Below are positions 1-9,653 of a DNA stretch of 64,000 nt, piece by piece; position 1 is the first letter of the stretch; each line of letters opens with the position of its first letter. The notes beneath the pieces were generated by a model. The model was not told where the DNA came from. It worked only from the letters and a program-made list of their open reading frames with translations, and did not search any database. Origin of the DNA: Sphingobacterium chuzhouense. GTDB taxonomy: Bacteria > Bacteroidota > Bacteroidia > Sphingobacteriales > Sphingobacteriaceae. The position numbers and the translations under genes are program-made. The stretch spans positions 62,001-126,000 of the forward strand of contig NZ_JACNYL010000006.1 of the NCBI RefSeq assembly GCF_014692525.1, written 5' to 3'.

Positions 1-434
1 TCATAATAAGTAAAACCTTTCGGTTCTGCGGCTAAGTGCCATTTTCCAAATACCGCTGTGGTATAGCCCGCATTTTGCAGATATTCGGAATAGAACGTTT
101 TGCCCGTATCCAAACCATATCCAAAAAGCATCTGACCATGATTTTTGCTATACATACCCGTCAGCAAGGTAGCCCTGCTGGGCGTACAAATTGAGTTCTC
201 TACAAAAGCTTGGTCGAATACGACGCCGTTTTCCGCTATTCGGTCTATATTCGGTGTTGGCGCCAATTTAGAAATAGGGTGTCCATACGCACTGATCGTT
301 TGAAAGGAATGATCATCAGACATGATCCAGACGATATTGGGCTTTTTATTCCCCTCTTTTTTTACCTGCGCATTCGTATGGTTCAAACATGCCAGCATGG
401 TGCATAGCATAAGAGGTAAGCTATATTTTCTCAT
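1..434 (-). CDS. Sulfatase, N-terminal part (continues past the left edge)
   Basis: The visible part is the first 144 or so residues of a secreted sulfatase. A signal peptide (about residues 1-22, ending near NAQ) is followed by PNIVWIMSDDHS, whose two Asp residues (40-41) are the usual calcium ligands, and by CTPSR at 83-87, the formylglycine motif of S1 sulfatases in which the Cys is oxidised to the catalytic residue. The text GKWHLA near the cut is also typical of the family. The substrate cannot be told from this fragment. The start at 434 lies 6 bases after the stop of the upstream GH92, so the gene is the last visible member of a four-gene minus-strand operon with mannosidases, implying a sulfated, mannose-containing glycan. 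A sulfatase-maturing enzyme (anSME) would be needed elsewhere. The C-terminus is not in the window. Confidence 0.93.
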   Translation of the reverse strand, partial: MRKYSLPLMLCTMLACLNHTNAQVKKEGNKKPNIVWIMSDDHSFQTISAYGHPISKLAPTPNIDRIAENGVVFDQAFVENSICTPSRATLLTGMYSKNHGQMLFGYGLDTGKTFYSEYLQNAGYTTAVFGKWHLAAEPKGFTYY

Positions 435-440
435 GTTGTT

Positions 441-2783
441 TTATCGTTTAGGATTGTTTTTGCTATTAAATTTTAATTCACCGCCCTTAACGAGATCGTG
501 GAATTTGATTTCGAATCCGTTGACTTTCTTCCCGTTAAAGTGCGTATCATGTATGTATCTTGCGTCCTCGCTTTCTCTTTTTGTGAGGATATACAATCTT
601 TCACCAGGATAATATGCCGGATTTAGCTGTATGCGGATCTTCTCAAAAAGCGGCGTGCTGAATTGAAAAGTGGGCGTTTCCGCCGTTAATCCTTTGACAT
701 CAAAGAGTCCCATAGCAGCCATCACATACCAAGCCCCTAATTGTCCCTGATCCTCATCCTGTCCAAAACCATAACCATGTATATCCGATACACCATAGAA
801 TTTATCACATATGGCCCTTACCCATTTTTGGGTCAGATCAGGTCTTCCTGCAAAATTGAAAAGCCAGGAAACATGGAGGTTGGGTTGATTCCCATGGTTA
901 TAAACAGCCTGCAAACCAGAAAAAGCATCCAGGGTTTTACCGCCACCGAAGTAATCCGCTTCCGATAAGAGCATAATACTGTCCAGCCGGTTAACAAAGT
1001 CTTTTCTACCCATTTTACGGACTAAATCTTCGATATGATGAGGTACATAGAACGTATATTGTATGGCATTTCCTTCCTGAAATCCGCGCCAGGGCTCCTG
1101 TGGATTGAAATGCTCGATAAAATTACCCAGACTGTCTTTCGGGCGGATCAAGTCTAACTTATCGTCATACAGCAGACGCCAGCCATGCGACAGTTTTTGT
1201 AATTTTTTATAATCCTCCCGCTTTCCCAACGCCTTTGCAAAATTAGCTACCGCATAGGCGCTGAATGCGTATTCCAAGGTATGCGAAGCGGCGAAACCTG
1301 AACCTGCCGCTGTGGTCTGCATGTGCAGTTCATCCGCATAAGGCGAGTATCCTCTGTTCACAAATTGCGATACATCGAGCTTCCCCGCTCCGGCAATCCG
1401 GTTGTGACCGTCCAATTCATTTTTACGTGCGGCATCGTAAGCGAGTTGTACATCGAAATTCCGGATACCTACATTATAGGCTGCAGCGATTGCCAGACTG
1501 GTGAAATTCGTCCCTACACCGGAGACGTACCGGCTAGCCGCTATACCATCGCCTAGCCATCCAGCATCTTTATACACCAAGAGCTGGCTTTTTATCCAAT
1601 CGTCATAATATTCGGGATAGACTAAGGACCATAACTGTGTGAGATTCCAGAATGCCCCCCAAATGGCATCGGTATTATAATGTTGATGAACAGGGACGTT
1701 GTGGATATCGGTAGGTATATACCCTATACTGCCATCATTTTTAGGGTATGCTCCATTGCAATCACTAGCCAGACCCCGGCCCAACAACGCGTGGTACAAA
1801 CCGGTGTAAAATTTTATTTTATCGTCCTGTTTGCCTCCTTCCACTTGTATCCTGCCCAGCATATTATTCCACTCCTGCGAAGCGCGTATTTTGGCTTGTT
1901 CGAAAGAGAGCTCGTCCGCTTCCTGCTTTAGATTTTGGCGTGCATTCTCTATCGATGTATAGGATAACCCCACTTTTATAAGTATCTTTTCTTGATCTTC
2001 TGTATCAAAACTTAGATAAATTCCGGCACCTACCCCCTTTTCTTTTCGTTTACCTTCGGTTTTTGTCTTTCCCTTAAACGTTCCCCACGACGTTGGTTTT
2101 TTGTCAACCACCGCCGAGAAATACATTTTGACATCAGCTCCCTTTTGATAAATATCCACATATACTGGATTCGTAATCACATAACCCTCGATGCGGTATC
2201 CGCCGTCATATTCGACGTAGGCATCCAATACGGGACCACTTTCTCCCTGTCTATTTCCGATATCAAAGAGCACATGCGATTGATTGGAGCGGGGGAAAGT
2301 ATAGCGATGGAAAGCCACCCGTTTCGTTGCCGTGAGTTCTGCGGTTACCTGATGCTTTTTTAGATAAACGGCGTAATAGCCCGGTGCAGAAAACTCATCC
2401 TTTTTATCAAAGGTAGAGCGATATCCGTCTTCCGGGGTCTCCAGTTTCCCAGGGTAAGTCAGCAGTCTGCCCGTTGCGGGTGCGAAAACAACCCCGCCGA
2501 TTTGAAATTCATGGAAATTTGGGAAACCCTCGATGGATGTATGATGTGGATCATATCCCACCGCTTGCCAGCCACCGGTATTTCCATAATGCCCGTTTGT
2601 CGAAGGGCCTGCCTTGGCCATACCAAAAGGTACCGAAGCGGGAGCATAATGAAACCATCTGGAATGCGCCGTTCCTATATCCGTTTTTACATAGGTGGTT
2701 AAGCTATCTGCAGTTTGATGCTGGAAAGCTGCACTCGGTAAGCAAATCGATAAAAACAGTATGTAGAGTAATATCTTTTTCAT
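441..2783 (-). CDS. GH92 family exo-alpha-mannosidase
   Basis: A 780-residue secreted glycoside hydrolase of family 92, calcium-dependent inverting enzymes that remove alpha-linked mannose from non-reducing ends. A signal peptide (about 1-19) precedes the family start VKTDIGTAHSRWFHYAPASVPFGM, and the C-terminal half holds the acidic DEDQGQLGAWYVMAAMGLF segment (about residue 670), equivalent to the conserved Asp/Gln-rich active-site loop of GH92. Length is normal for the family without an extra N-terminal module. Its start overlaps the stop of the upstream GH38 gene by four bases (ATGA), so the two are translationally coupled. Which linkage it cuts (1,2, 1,3, 1,4 or mannose-1-phosphate) cannot be read from the sequence. 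It differs from the other GH92 of this operon, so the pair probably have different linkage preferences. Confidence 0.93.
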   Translation of the reverse strand: MKKILLYILFLSICLPSAAFQHQTADSLTTYVKTDIGTAHSRWFHYAPASVPFGMAKAGPSTNGHYGNTGGWQAVGYDPHHTSIEGFPNFHEFQIGGVVFAPATGRLLTYPGKLETPEDGYRSTFDKKDEFSAPGYYAVYLKKHQVTAELTATKRVAFHRYTFPRSNQSHVLFDIGNRQGESGPVLDAYVEYDGGYRIEGYVITNPVYVDIYQKGADVKMYFSAVVDKKPTSWGTFKGKTKTEGKRKEKGVGAGIYLSFDTEDQEKILIKVGLSYTSIENARQNLKQEADELSFEQAKIRASQEWNNMLGRIQVEGGKQDDKIKFYTGLYHALLGRGLASDCNGAYPKNDGSIGYIPTDIHNVPVHQHYNTDAIWGAFWNLTQLWSLVYPEYYDDWIKSQLLVYKDAGWLGDGIAASRYVSGVGTNFTSLAIAAAYNVGIRNFDVQLAYDAARKNELDGHNRIAGAGKLDVSQFVNRGYSPYADELHMQTTAAGSGFAASHTLEYAFSAYAVANFAKALGKREDYKKLQKLSHGWRLLYDDKLDLIRPKDSLGNFIEHFNPQEPWRGFQEGNAIQYTFYVPHHIEDLVRKMGRKDFVNRLDSIMLLSEADYFGGGKTLDAFSGLQAVYNHGNQPNLHVSWLFNFAGRPDLTQKWVRAICDKFYGVSDIHGYGFGQDEDQGQLGAWYVMAAMGLFDVKGLTAETPTFQFSTPLFEKIRIQLNPAYYPGERLYILTKRESEDARYIHDTHFNGKKVNGFEIKFHDLVKGGELKFNSKNNPKR

Positions 2784-5700
2784 TTCGTGACATTATTTAG
2801 GGTGACCAATATATTCTGAACAGCATATGGTTTTAACCATAGATCTTCCTCATCGAGTTTGCTGATGATCTGTCCTTTGTTATCGCAATTATATTTATGG
2901 TAGTGTTTAAAGTTTTTCCAATCTATCTGGAAACGGGATGTCGCATCATCTTGGTTAAACAGCCGCAGGAAGAGATTTCCATCGATCATCTTCATGGTCG
3001 AAAGTGCCACTTGTTTTGTCCCTACAATTTCAAAAGGAGTAGCAATCGGCATTTTATTGGATGTGCATATCGTCGTCAGTTTTTGAACGGCCTCTGTTCC
3101 TTTTCGCTTATGGGCTGCCAAGTTATCCGGGCTAGATGGAGAAATGCTATAATGAAAGGAAGTTATGCCCGGCTGTGAGGCTTTATAGTTGGTTGTCCAT
3201 GAATTATTCATTACCCAAGAATATATATGGCTGTTACCGAGTGAAGCGCTAAGCTGCCAATCGGTACGCGAACGGCTTTGCGTACGCCAACCCTCCGCAC
3301 TCATGTTACCGAGCTCTATAAAAGGAGCTTCCGTCGTGGTCAGCACGATCGCTCTATCGCTATTCATTACCGAAAGTTGATTTTGTACAGCATAATAATT
3401 TTTGTTTACACCACGTAGTTGCTGCCGCTCGGGGAATATAGAACACCAGGCTTGATCCAGATTGATTTCGGGATTGGTCACATTAAAATCAAAATGGAAC
3501 CGCAGGTTCTCAAAACCATCGGTTTCACTCTTATCGATCGTATTCGCTATATCTAGTCGGTCTATACCCCGTATCAAGGTTAATTCCTTATATAACTTTT
3601 CGCATCCCGGAGCGTCCGATTCTATACGAATCACCGCGAATACAGGTCCATTTTCAATGATGCGGACCATGGTATTCGTAACCTCATCTGAAAGTTCCTC
3701 CAATCCTCTTTTGGAATGTACAAATCCATTTAAACCCTCCGCTCCAGCATAATTATGCGGATCCTTGTCAAATGTCAGTAATGTAATCACACCTTGCTCG
3801 TCCAGCCCAATCTTTACCCGGTCGCTTGCCATCTCATCATCCTGAGTCTGCAAGGTCAACGGGTAATTCCGTTTATGGTTGACCAAACGGTATACCCGGG
3901 AAGCCAAAGGCGGGATATCTTTCGCGAGAAAACACCAATTCCCGTTCTGCTGTTGCTGTAGTGGGAAAATATTGCCCTGTTCGTCCTGAATGGACAAGCT
4001 GTGCAGATCCCGATGGGAAACAAAAGATACCAAATCCGTTCGAACCCAGGAGTTGCTATTGAGTACTTGTATATAGTCGCCCTCTTCTTGGCGGATTTTG
4101 TCCATCAGTTCCGCTTCCAACGTTCGGGAGATGCTGTCTGCTGCCAGCGCATAACCTTTTTTCTCTTCCCATAAATCTTTGGTAAACGCGCTATTTTTAT
4201 CGTGGAAGCTGTTGGACGCTCCCCACGTATGTTCCGAAAATAAGTTAACATACTTCCACCCTGCTTTAAATCGTTCCATTGGAAAATCTGTTGGGGATAA
4301 GATAGTCCACTGTACTTCAAGTTGGTTGAGTTTTTCAGCCGTTCTCCTATTGATACCCAGTTCCCGGGCACTTGACGCCGCACCATCTTCCCAAACCGGA
4401 GAGAGGTCGCCAGTATAGGAAGGCAGTACATTTCCATAGCGTCCTTCCAATGCTTCGAATGCTTCCTGGGTAGTAGAGATGGAAAATTTAGGGTAAGCGT
4501 AGGTCTCGTTCCATTTCTTAATCACGTCCGCCATTTCGCGATCCGGTGGCCCGTTATCACCGTGTATGGTATAGCGCATATACGAAATAGAATAGGGATA
4601 CGCTTCATTTTCCATATTCTGGAGGATTTCCCATATCGGATCGAGGCCACATACCGATAGCCGGTCGTATATCCAGCTGTGAAAGAGCGAATATCCGGTA
4701 CCTGTCGCCCAGTACAGGACTTTATCTTCTCCAGAGGCCGAAGTCCAATAAAACGGTTTATTTCCCCATATCCTATGGAAATGTGCCAGTCGGCTGCCGC
4801 CTCCGGGATAACTTGGCGTATAGTTGGGTGCCGACGAAAAATAGTTGATTTTATTCTGTGCCAACGCGGATGTCATACCCCATACAGCGCCAGGCACATC
4901 ACTGAACAGCACACTTTGGAATTCCATGCCCAATTCTTTCTCCAACGTCTGGGCATCATCAAAATAATGCATAAGCTCCTCTTGCCGGCTTATTCCACTC
5001 AACATACTGCCCAAAGATGCGTCCACGCCAATACGGCCATTCCGAATAGCCTGTTTCAATCTGGCCGCTTTAGGTGTGTCTTCATACTGCTGCAAGTAAG
5101 CGTGTAGATACCAGGTCGCTTCCGTGTTCCACTTGAATTGGGCATGTGGCGGATAGTGTTCCGTCCGATCAATCAAATCAAGTGCTAACTCCAGGTTGTC
5201 CCACTGGCGCCGTAAAACCTCGGCCTGTCGGTGCGTATAGCCGATGTCTTGGTGTGAATGCGCTAAGAAATGTATTTCCCATTTACGTGCCCCGGGTATA
5301 TTCAATTGCTTTTCTATCTTTCCTTGGAGGCTTTCAAAGACCAACTGTAGCTGCTCTTCATTTTCCATGAGCCCCGCTGTTAGCGTTCCACGGAATTCGT
5401 AAAGACCTCTTTCGCTTGTAGGAATGTGCAGGATCTTCTGTTGTCCTCTGCACTGAAGACGCAGTTTTCCACCTGTGTATAGCGGCTGGTCGAAGGTTAG
5501 ACGAAATTCACGGGCGGGACCATCCTGTGTTTTTCGGTACCCCTGGGCAGCTATGAACTGCAGGCCGTCCAGTTTCGGCAGCTGGCCGATCGGCAGCTTT
5601 TTTCGTGTATAGAACCTGACTTTGCCTAATCCATAATAATTGATGTTCTGTGCTCTTCGCTTGGCATCCTGTAGAATGCCGGCATTATGAGGAACGTGAT

Positions 5701-6256
5701 AATGATTCCCCGAGTCGGCGTCGATTGTTATCCATAAACCTTTTATTTCCAATCCGCGTAAAGCAATGGAAAGATCCATGTCCTGTTCGAAAGAACCTCC
5801 CGATTCCGGAAAATAGAAATGGTCTTTCTCGCCATTACGGAGAGGTTTCCAGTGTTTGTCATCTTGCGTATAGTGAATATATACTTTATTCAGTCCTCTT
5901 TTGGTATGGTCATTTTGATTATAGTTCCATATCCCCATTTGTTCCAAGGTATACGGTTTATCAAATTCGAATAGAATCCAGCCTTTACCCTTCGGCACCT
6001 GTTGGTTGCCTTGTACATTGTGTTCCGCTACCTTAGAGAGCCACATGTCTCTGCCCTGCGCATTCTTGACCAGTCTTCCTTGTACAAAGCTTTTGTCTGT
6101 AAGTAGGTTCTCTGCGGCGAAATGTTCAAACTCGCTGCTGGCAGAAACTTGTACGTGCGACGCCGGAAGCTCTTGCCATATCGAGGTTTCCTGGGCAGAC
6201 AACAAGGTCCATTGGAGGCCGATCTGTAATATAATGAATAAGAAAAATCGGATCAT
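2780..6256 (-). CDS. GH38 alpha-mannosidase with N-terminal F5/8C-like domain
   Basis: An 1158-residue secreted protein. After a signal peptide (about 1-21) residues 25-165 look like a discoidin (F5/8 type C) carbohydrate-binding domain: VSASSEFEHFAAENLLTD and ILFEFDKPYTLEQMGIWNY. The GH38 catalytic domain starts near 328 with HFLAHSHQDIGYTHR, the zinc-binding His/Asp motif, and the likely nucleophile is the Asp in LFSDVPGAVWG (about 453). The C-terminal beta domains of GH38 follow. GH38 enzymes are retaining, zinc-dependent alpha-mannosidases. The attached binding domain and the secretion signal set it apart from cytoplasmic bacterial GH38 proteins of about 900-1050 residues. It sits between two GH92 genes: 4-base overlap downstream and a gap of 10 bases upstream. 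Family assignment is sure; substrate is inferred from context. Confidence 0.92.
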   Translation of the reverse strand: MIRFFLFIILQIGLQWTLLSAQETSIWQELPASHVQVSASSEFEHFAAENLLTDKSFVQGRLVKNAQGRDMWLSKVAEHNVQGNQQVPKGKGWILFEFDKPYTLEQMGIWNYNQNDHTKRGLNKVYIHYTQDDKHWKPLRNGEKDHFYFPESGGSFEQDMDLSIALRGLEIKGLWITIDADSGNHYHVPHNAGILQDAKRRAQNINYYGLGKVRFYTRKKLPIGQLPKLDGLQFIAAQGYRKTQDGPAREFRLTFDQPLYTGGKLRLQCRGQQKILHIPTSERGLYEFRGTLTAGLMENEEQLQLVFESLQGKIEKQLNIPGARKWEIHFLAHSHQDIGYTHRQAEVLRRQWDNLELALDLIDRTEHYPPHAQFKWNTEATWYLHAYLQQYEDTPKAARLKQAIRNGRIGVDASLGSMLSGISRQEELMHYFDDAQTLEKELGMEFQSVLFSDVPGAVWGMTSALAQNKINYFSSAPNYTPSYPGGGSRLAHFHRIWGNKPFYWTSASGEDKVLYWATGTGYSLFHSWIYDRLSVCGLDPIWEILQNMENEAYPYSISYMRYTIHGDNGPPDREMADVIKKWNETYAYPKFSISTTQEAFEALEGRYGNVLPSYTGDLSPVWEDGAASSARELGINRRTAEKLNQLEVQWTILSPTDFPMERFKAGWKYVNLFSEHTWGASNSFHDKNSAFTKDLWEEKKGYALAADSISRTLEAELMDKIRQEEGDYIQVLNSNSWVRTDLVSFVSHRDLHSLSIQDEQGNIFPLQQQQNGNWCFLAKDIPPLASRVYRLVNHKRNYPLTLQTQDDEMASDRVKIGLDEQGVITLLTFDKDPHNYAGAEGLNGFVHSKRGLEELSDEVTNTMVRIIENGPVFAVIRIESDAPGCEKLYKELTLIRGIDRLDIANTIDKSETDGFENLRFHFDFNVTNPEINLDQAWCSIFPERQQLRGVNKNYYAVQNQLSVMNSDRAIVLTTTEAPFIELGNMSAEGWRTQSRSRTDWQLSASLGNSHIYSWVMNNSWTTNYKASQPGITSFHYSISPSSPDNLAAHKRKGTEAVQKLTTICTSNKMPIATPFEIVGTKQVALSTMKMIDGNLFLRLFNQDDATSRFQIDWKNFKHYHKYNCDNKGQIISKLDEEDLWLKPYAVQNILVTLNNVTK

Positions 6257-6266
6257 ACAGATTGCT

Positions 6267-9200
6267 TTACTGTTCTACTCCCCAGTTTTTATTGGGCGTC
6301 GGACCCATTTCCAGCACTAGACTGCCTCCGTTAAGCAATTCCTTCGCGGAGAACTTAAAGCTTTGAAGCGGTTTACCATTTAAGGTCGCCTGTTGCACAT
6401 AAACATTTTTGCGCGAAGCATTTTTTGCGCTGATGATGAATTTATCCCCGCGGTCATATCTGTTGCCTAAGTTGATTTCTATTTCTTCAAACATCGGGCT
6501 ACCTATTTCATAGACCGGCTCGACGCTACAGCCTCCATCCGTTTGGAACAGTCCTAAAGCAGCCATAATAAACCAGGCGCTCATCTGTCCTTGATCTTCA
6601 TCACCAAGGTAGGCGTTGGCCTGGCCACTGCCGTAATAGCGGTCTATAATAGAGCGGGACCATTTTTGGGTGAGCCACGGTTTGTCTACCCAGTTGAAGA
6701 GAAACGCAAAATGCATGGATTGCTGATTGCCCTGTACGACGGGAAAATCCCAGTACTGGTCGTTTGGTGCATTGTATCGCCAATGCTCACTGGCATTGAA
6801 GCCCCACTCCAAGCGCTCTAAAAATCGGTCCTTACCGATATAGTCCGCTAATCCTTTTACATCCTGCGGAACAAAATACGTCAGCTGCCACGCGTTTCCT
6901 TCCACATAATGGTGGTTTTTACCGGAATGAAATGGGTCAAAAGGCGATTCAAACTTCCCTTCGCTATCTCTTAACCGAGCATAACCCGTTTCCTTATCAA
7001 TCGCATTTTTCCACCAGCTGCCTCGATTATTATAGATCTGATATTCCTTCTCCTTGCCAAGCGATTTTGCAAATTGGCCCACGGTCCAGTCATCATAAGC
7101 ATATTCCAGGGTATTCGAAAACCGTCCTTTATCGGAAGGGACATACGAATATTGCAGATAAGGTAACAGGTCCCGGTTTCCGGCAAACCCTCCAGCCACC
7201 GGCTGTGCGGGGGTCGTTTGCATTTTGTTGACCGCTTCGAAGGCCTTTTCGGTATCAAAATCGCGGATGCCCATCTGGTAAGCACCTACGATCAATGGTA
7301 TTTCATGCTCGGCGACCATGACCGGTATGTATTTCATCCCTGCCGGACCTTTTGCCAGCCAACCGTTGGCATCATACATCGCTAATTGTGAATTGACCCA
7401 TCGGGAAGACCATTCGGGTACGACGAGGTTCCAGAACTGATTTAGGTTCCAGAATGTATTCCAGAACGCATCACAACCCAAGACACGATGTTCGGGATTT
7501 TTTAGTCTTTGCTTAACGCCATCAGCGCTCATCCATTCTCCATTGACATCGTTCCAGGTATTTCTACTACAGATAGACCGATACATATTGTTATAGAACC
7601 TTATTTTCTCGTTTCTATCGTTCGTCTGAATTTTTATACGATCGAAATAGCTATTCCATACGGCTATCTGGTTATTTTCTACCGCTTCGAAACTCCACCC
7701 AAAAGGATCTGTGATTTCTGTTTTTAGATTTTCTGAAGCATTGGCTATGCTCACCAAGGAAATACCCGTGCGTACTTGTACGACAGGTTGATCTGATGTC
7801 TCAAATTCCACGAACATACCGGCATCTTTTAGGTTTTTTCCCTTAATGTTAGCGGCTCCAGATTTCACTTCTTCATTGATCCATCCGCCTACATTTTTTA
7901 TCGGGCGGTCAAACTCGATGACGAAGTTAACAACATAATCCTGATCGGCATCATTACTCCACACATGCGGACGGGGAGATATCTGATGGCTTCGACCTTC
8001 AATGCGGTAGTCGCTTACTTTGTTTATTTCTACATCTACTAACTGATAATCGTATTCCGCATGGATATGCATGTCGATCATCACCCTACCATCTTTATCC
8101 TGCGGGAATGTATAACGAGAGAAACTTGCCCTGGTTGTCGCTGTCATCTCTGCCTTAATATCATAATCGGTCAATAATACCTCATATCGGCCTATCGGCG
8201 CACGTTCGGTAGACTTATCCACCGCCGACCGGTAGCCTGAATTATTATCTCTTTCATCGCCTATTTTTGTTTTTAGCGTTCCATTGACCGGCATAAGACC
8301 GAGACCTCCCATGGTCCATTCGTGGATATGGCTAAATGTTCCGACAGATTCAAAGGTGGGTTGGTAGCCTGCCTGCCAGCCCATGTTTTGGTTGTCAGGG
8401 CTTATTTTCACCATGCTGAAAGGCATCCATGGACCAGGAGCAATCATCCATCGCGAATGGGCAGTGCCGATCTTTGTATCAACATATCCGGCTAACGTTT
8501 GCTGTTTTTGTTTATTCCGCAAAACGACACCTTCCTGTTCGACTTTACCATCGACCACTACCTTATATTTACTTTTTTTACCTTTGGATACAGCCGGCAT
8601 TAACGCTTCATAAATATAGCGTCCCGTGTCTAGCTGTGCGGCAAATATTTGCTTTCCATCCAATAGCACCTTTAGCTCAGGTCTTTCTTTTAAATGTTCA
8701 ACATCTACTAATAACGGTTGATATTGCTGACCTTGGTTCGTTGTTTGATAATCGGCGGCTGATACCTGCCGAATAAAAACTTTGTCGTGGCTAAGCAATT
8801 GTGTTCTTTGCGGACCTTCCAGTTTTATATGGTCGAATATAATCCATGAACCTTCCAGCACACTGACCGTTACCATATTGCCTCCTTCATTTAAATCATC
8901 GCTCATTAACCCCAGTTCGAGAATAGATTCATTTGCTTGGGATGTATTCCCAAGTAGTGATTCTGCCGAGCCATTCTTACCTAATCTGAATGTCTTGCTT
9001 TTATGATTGACGGTTACTTTTACTAATGTCTGGGCTTGATGGTTATCAACAAGATCCAAAACCAGTGTCCATTTTTCGTTTTGTGGCACTTTTCCCAACC
9101 CAAAAAGGATATTGACATCATGTGTCCGCCAGCCAGATGTAGGTCCGGTACCACCCCAAGAATCTGCCGGCCCAGGTAAGATATAAGGGAAATCTTGATT

Positions 9201-9404
9201 CAGCAGAGAACGTCCAATAAGAAAATAACGATCTTCATATCCAAAATCTTTTTCCAGAAAACGTTTATATTCATTGGGCGCAAGCGCAAATTCTTTTGCA
9301 CTGTTGTTGTTTTCACCAAGCTGCCAAATAATGTTTTCCGCTTGACTGCCAGAAATAAAAGCCCAGTTGATTAAGAAAAAAAAGAAAAGGGGTTTATAAT
9401 ACAT
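6267..9404 (-). CDS. GH92 alpha-mannosidase with extra N-terminal beta domain
   Basis: A 1045-residue secreted protein, first gene of the minus-strand operon. Signal peptide about 1-22. Residues 23-195 (IIWQLGENNNSAKEF, then SWGGTGPTSGWRTHDVNILFGL and SWIIFDHIKLEGP) resemble the C-terminal beta-sandwich domain of family 4 polysaccharide lyases, not usual in GH92. The GH92 region begins near 308 with VDTKIGTAHSRWMIAPGPWMPFSM and ends with GDEDQGQMSAWFIMAALGLF near 960, the family active-site loop. Both GH92 proteins of this operon share the DEDQGQ form of the motif. The start at 9404 lies 35 bases after the predicted transcription start of a good promoter (9446-9477). What the added domain binds is unknown; a glycan is the reasonable guess. 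Confidence 0.9.
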   Translation of the reverse strand: MYYKPLFFFFLINWAFISGSQAENIIWQLGENNNSAKEFALAPNEYKRFLEKDFGYEDRYFLIGRSLLNQDFPYILPGPADSWGGTGPTSGWRTHDVNILFGLGKVPQNEKWTLVLDLVDNHQAQTLVKVTVNHKSKTFRLGKNGSAESLLGNTSQANESILELGLMSDDLNEGGNMVTVSVLEGSWIIFDHIKLEGPQRTQLLSHDKVFIRQVSAADYQTTNQGQQYQPLLVDVEHLKERPELKVLLDGKQIFAAQLDTGRYIYEALMPAVSKGKKSKYKVVVDGKVEQEGVVLRNKQKQQTLAGYVDTKIGTAHSRWMIAPGPWMPFSMVKISPDNQNMGWQAGYQPTFESVGTFSHIHEWTMGGLGLMPVNGTLKTKIGDERDNNSGYRSAVDKSTERAPIGRYEVLLTDYDIKAEMTATTRASFSRYTFPQDKDGRVMIDMHIHAEYDYQLVDVEINKVSDYRIEGRSHQISPRPHVWSNDADQDYVVNFVIEFDRPIKNVGGWINEEVKSGAANIKGKNLKDAGMFVEFETSDQPVVQVRTGISLVSIANASENLKTEITDPFGWSFEAVENNQIAVWNSYFDRIKIQTNDRNEKIRFYNNMYRSICSRNTWNDVNGEWMSADGVKQRLKNPEHRVLGCDAFWNTFWNLNQFWNLVVPEWSSRWVNSQLAMYDANGWLAKGPAGMKYIPVMVAEHEIPLIVGAYQMGIRDFDTEKAFEAVNKMQTTPAQPVAGGFAGNRDLLPYLQYSYVPSDKGRFSNTLEYAYDDWTVGQFAKSLGKEKEYQIYNNRGSWWKNAIDKETGYARLRDSEGKFESPFDPFHSGKNHHYVEGNAWQLTYFVPQDVKGLADYIGKDRFLERLEWGFNASEHWRYNAPNDQYWDFPVVQGNQQSMHFAFLFNWVDKPWLTQKWSRSIIDRYYGSGQANAYLGDEDQGQMSAWFIMAALGLFQTDGGCSVEPVYEIGSPMFEEIEINLGNRYDRGDKFIISAKNASRKNVYVQQATLNGKPLQSFKFSAKELLNGGSLVLEMGPTPNKNWGVEQ

Positions 9405-9445
9405 AGCTGTTACTGATTTTAATGTATGAACATTTAAAGTATGTT

Positions 9446-9477
9446 CAAATGTATATGGAATATTTTAATAATGCAAA
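9446..9477 (-). promoter_or_regulatory. Bacteroidota-type promoter for the mannosidase/sulfatase operon
   Basis: Read on the minus strand: TTTG (9477-9474) as the -33 box, 20 bases, then TACATTTG (9453-9446), an exact match to TAnnTTTG. Spacing and both boxes fit the Bacteroidota housekeeping sigma. Transcription would begin near 9439, giving a leader of about 35 nt before the GH92 start. Confidence 0.65.
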
Positions 9478-9553
9478 TATCTAAAGGAGAAAATCGATTA
9501 AAATATGCATCATAAAAATTTGGTTCCATTCGTATTATTCAAATAAAGAATCG

Positions 9554-9561
9554 TACTTTTG
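9554..9561 (+). promoter_or_regulatory. -7 box of the metK promoter
   Basis: TACTTTTG matches TAnnTTTG exactly. No good -33 TTG is seen at the usual distance. The inferred transcription start, near 9567, would fall just before the 5' stem of the riboswitch candidate, which makes the call more likely. Confidence 0.5.
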
Positions 9562-9572
9562 TCCACGAAAAA

Positions 9573-9653
9573 TGTGGACTGATTTGCGTGCTGCATATTG
9601 ACTAATATGCCAGAAGGAGATTGCAACCACAGTAAAAAAAAGTGCTAAAACCA
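9573..9653 (+). promoter_or_regulatory. SAM-II-type riboswitch candidate upstream of metK
   Basis: Compared by eye with the SAM-II consensus. P1 is TGTGG (9573-9577) with CCACA (9627-9631). P1 is followed directly by ACTGATTT, the conserved L1 text. The 3' side of the loop has TTGCAA immediately before the P1 3' strand, as in SAM-II. Downstream is AGTAAA then GTGCTAAAA, matching the conserved GCTAAA. Pseudoknot pairs are possible between GCA (9623-9625) and TGC (9643-9645), and between GG (9616-9617) and CC (9651-9652); the last pair is CC/GG in the alphaproteobacterial type RNA, so it would be a compensatory change. A private hairpin GCATAT-TGACTA-ATATGC (9593-9610) is inserted in the loop. 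The gene downstream is SAM synthetase, the expected target. Not checked with a covariance model. Confidence 0.7.

Noticed and set aside
9573..9653. SAM-I (S-box) riboswitch
   Set aside because: No four-way junction or K-turn; the text fits only the small SAM-II pseudoknot.
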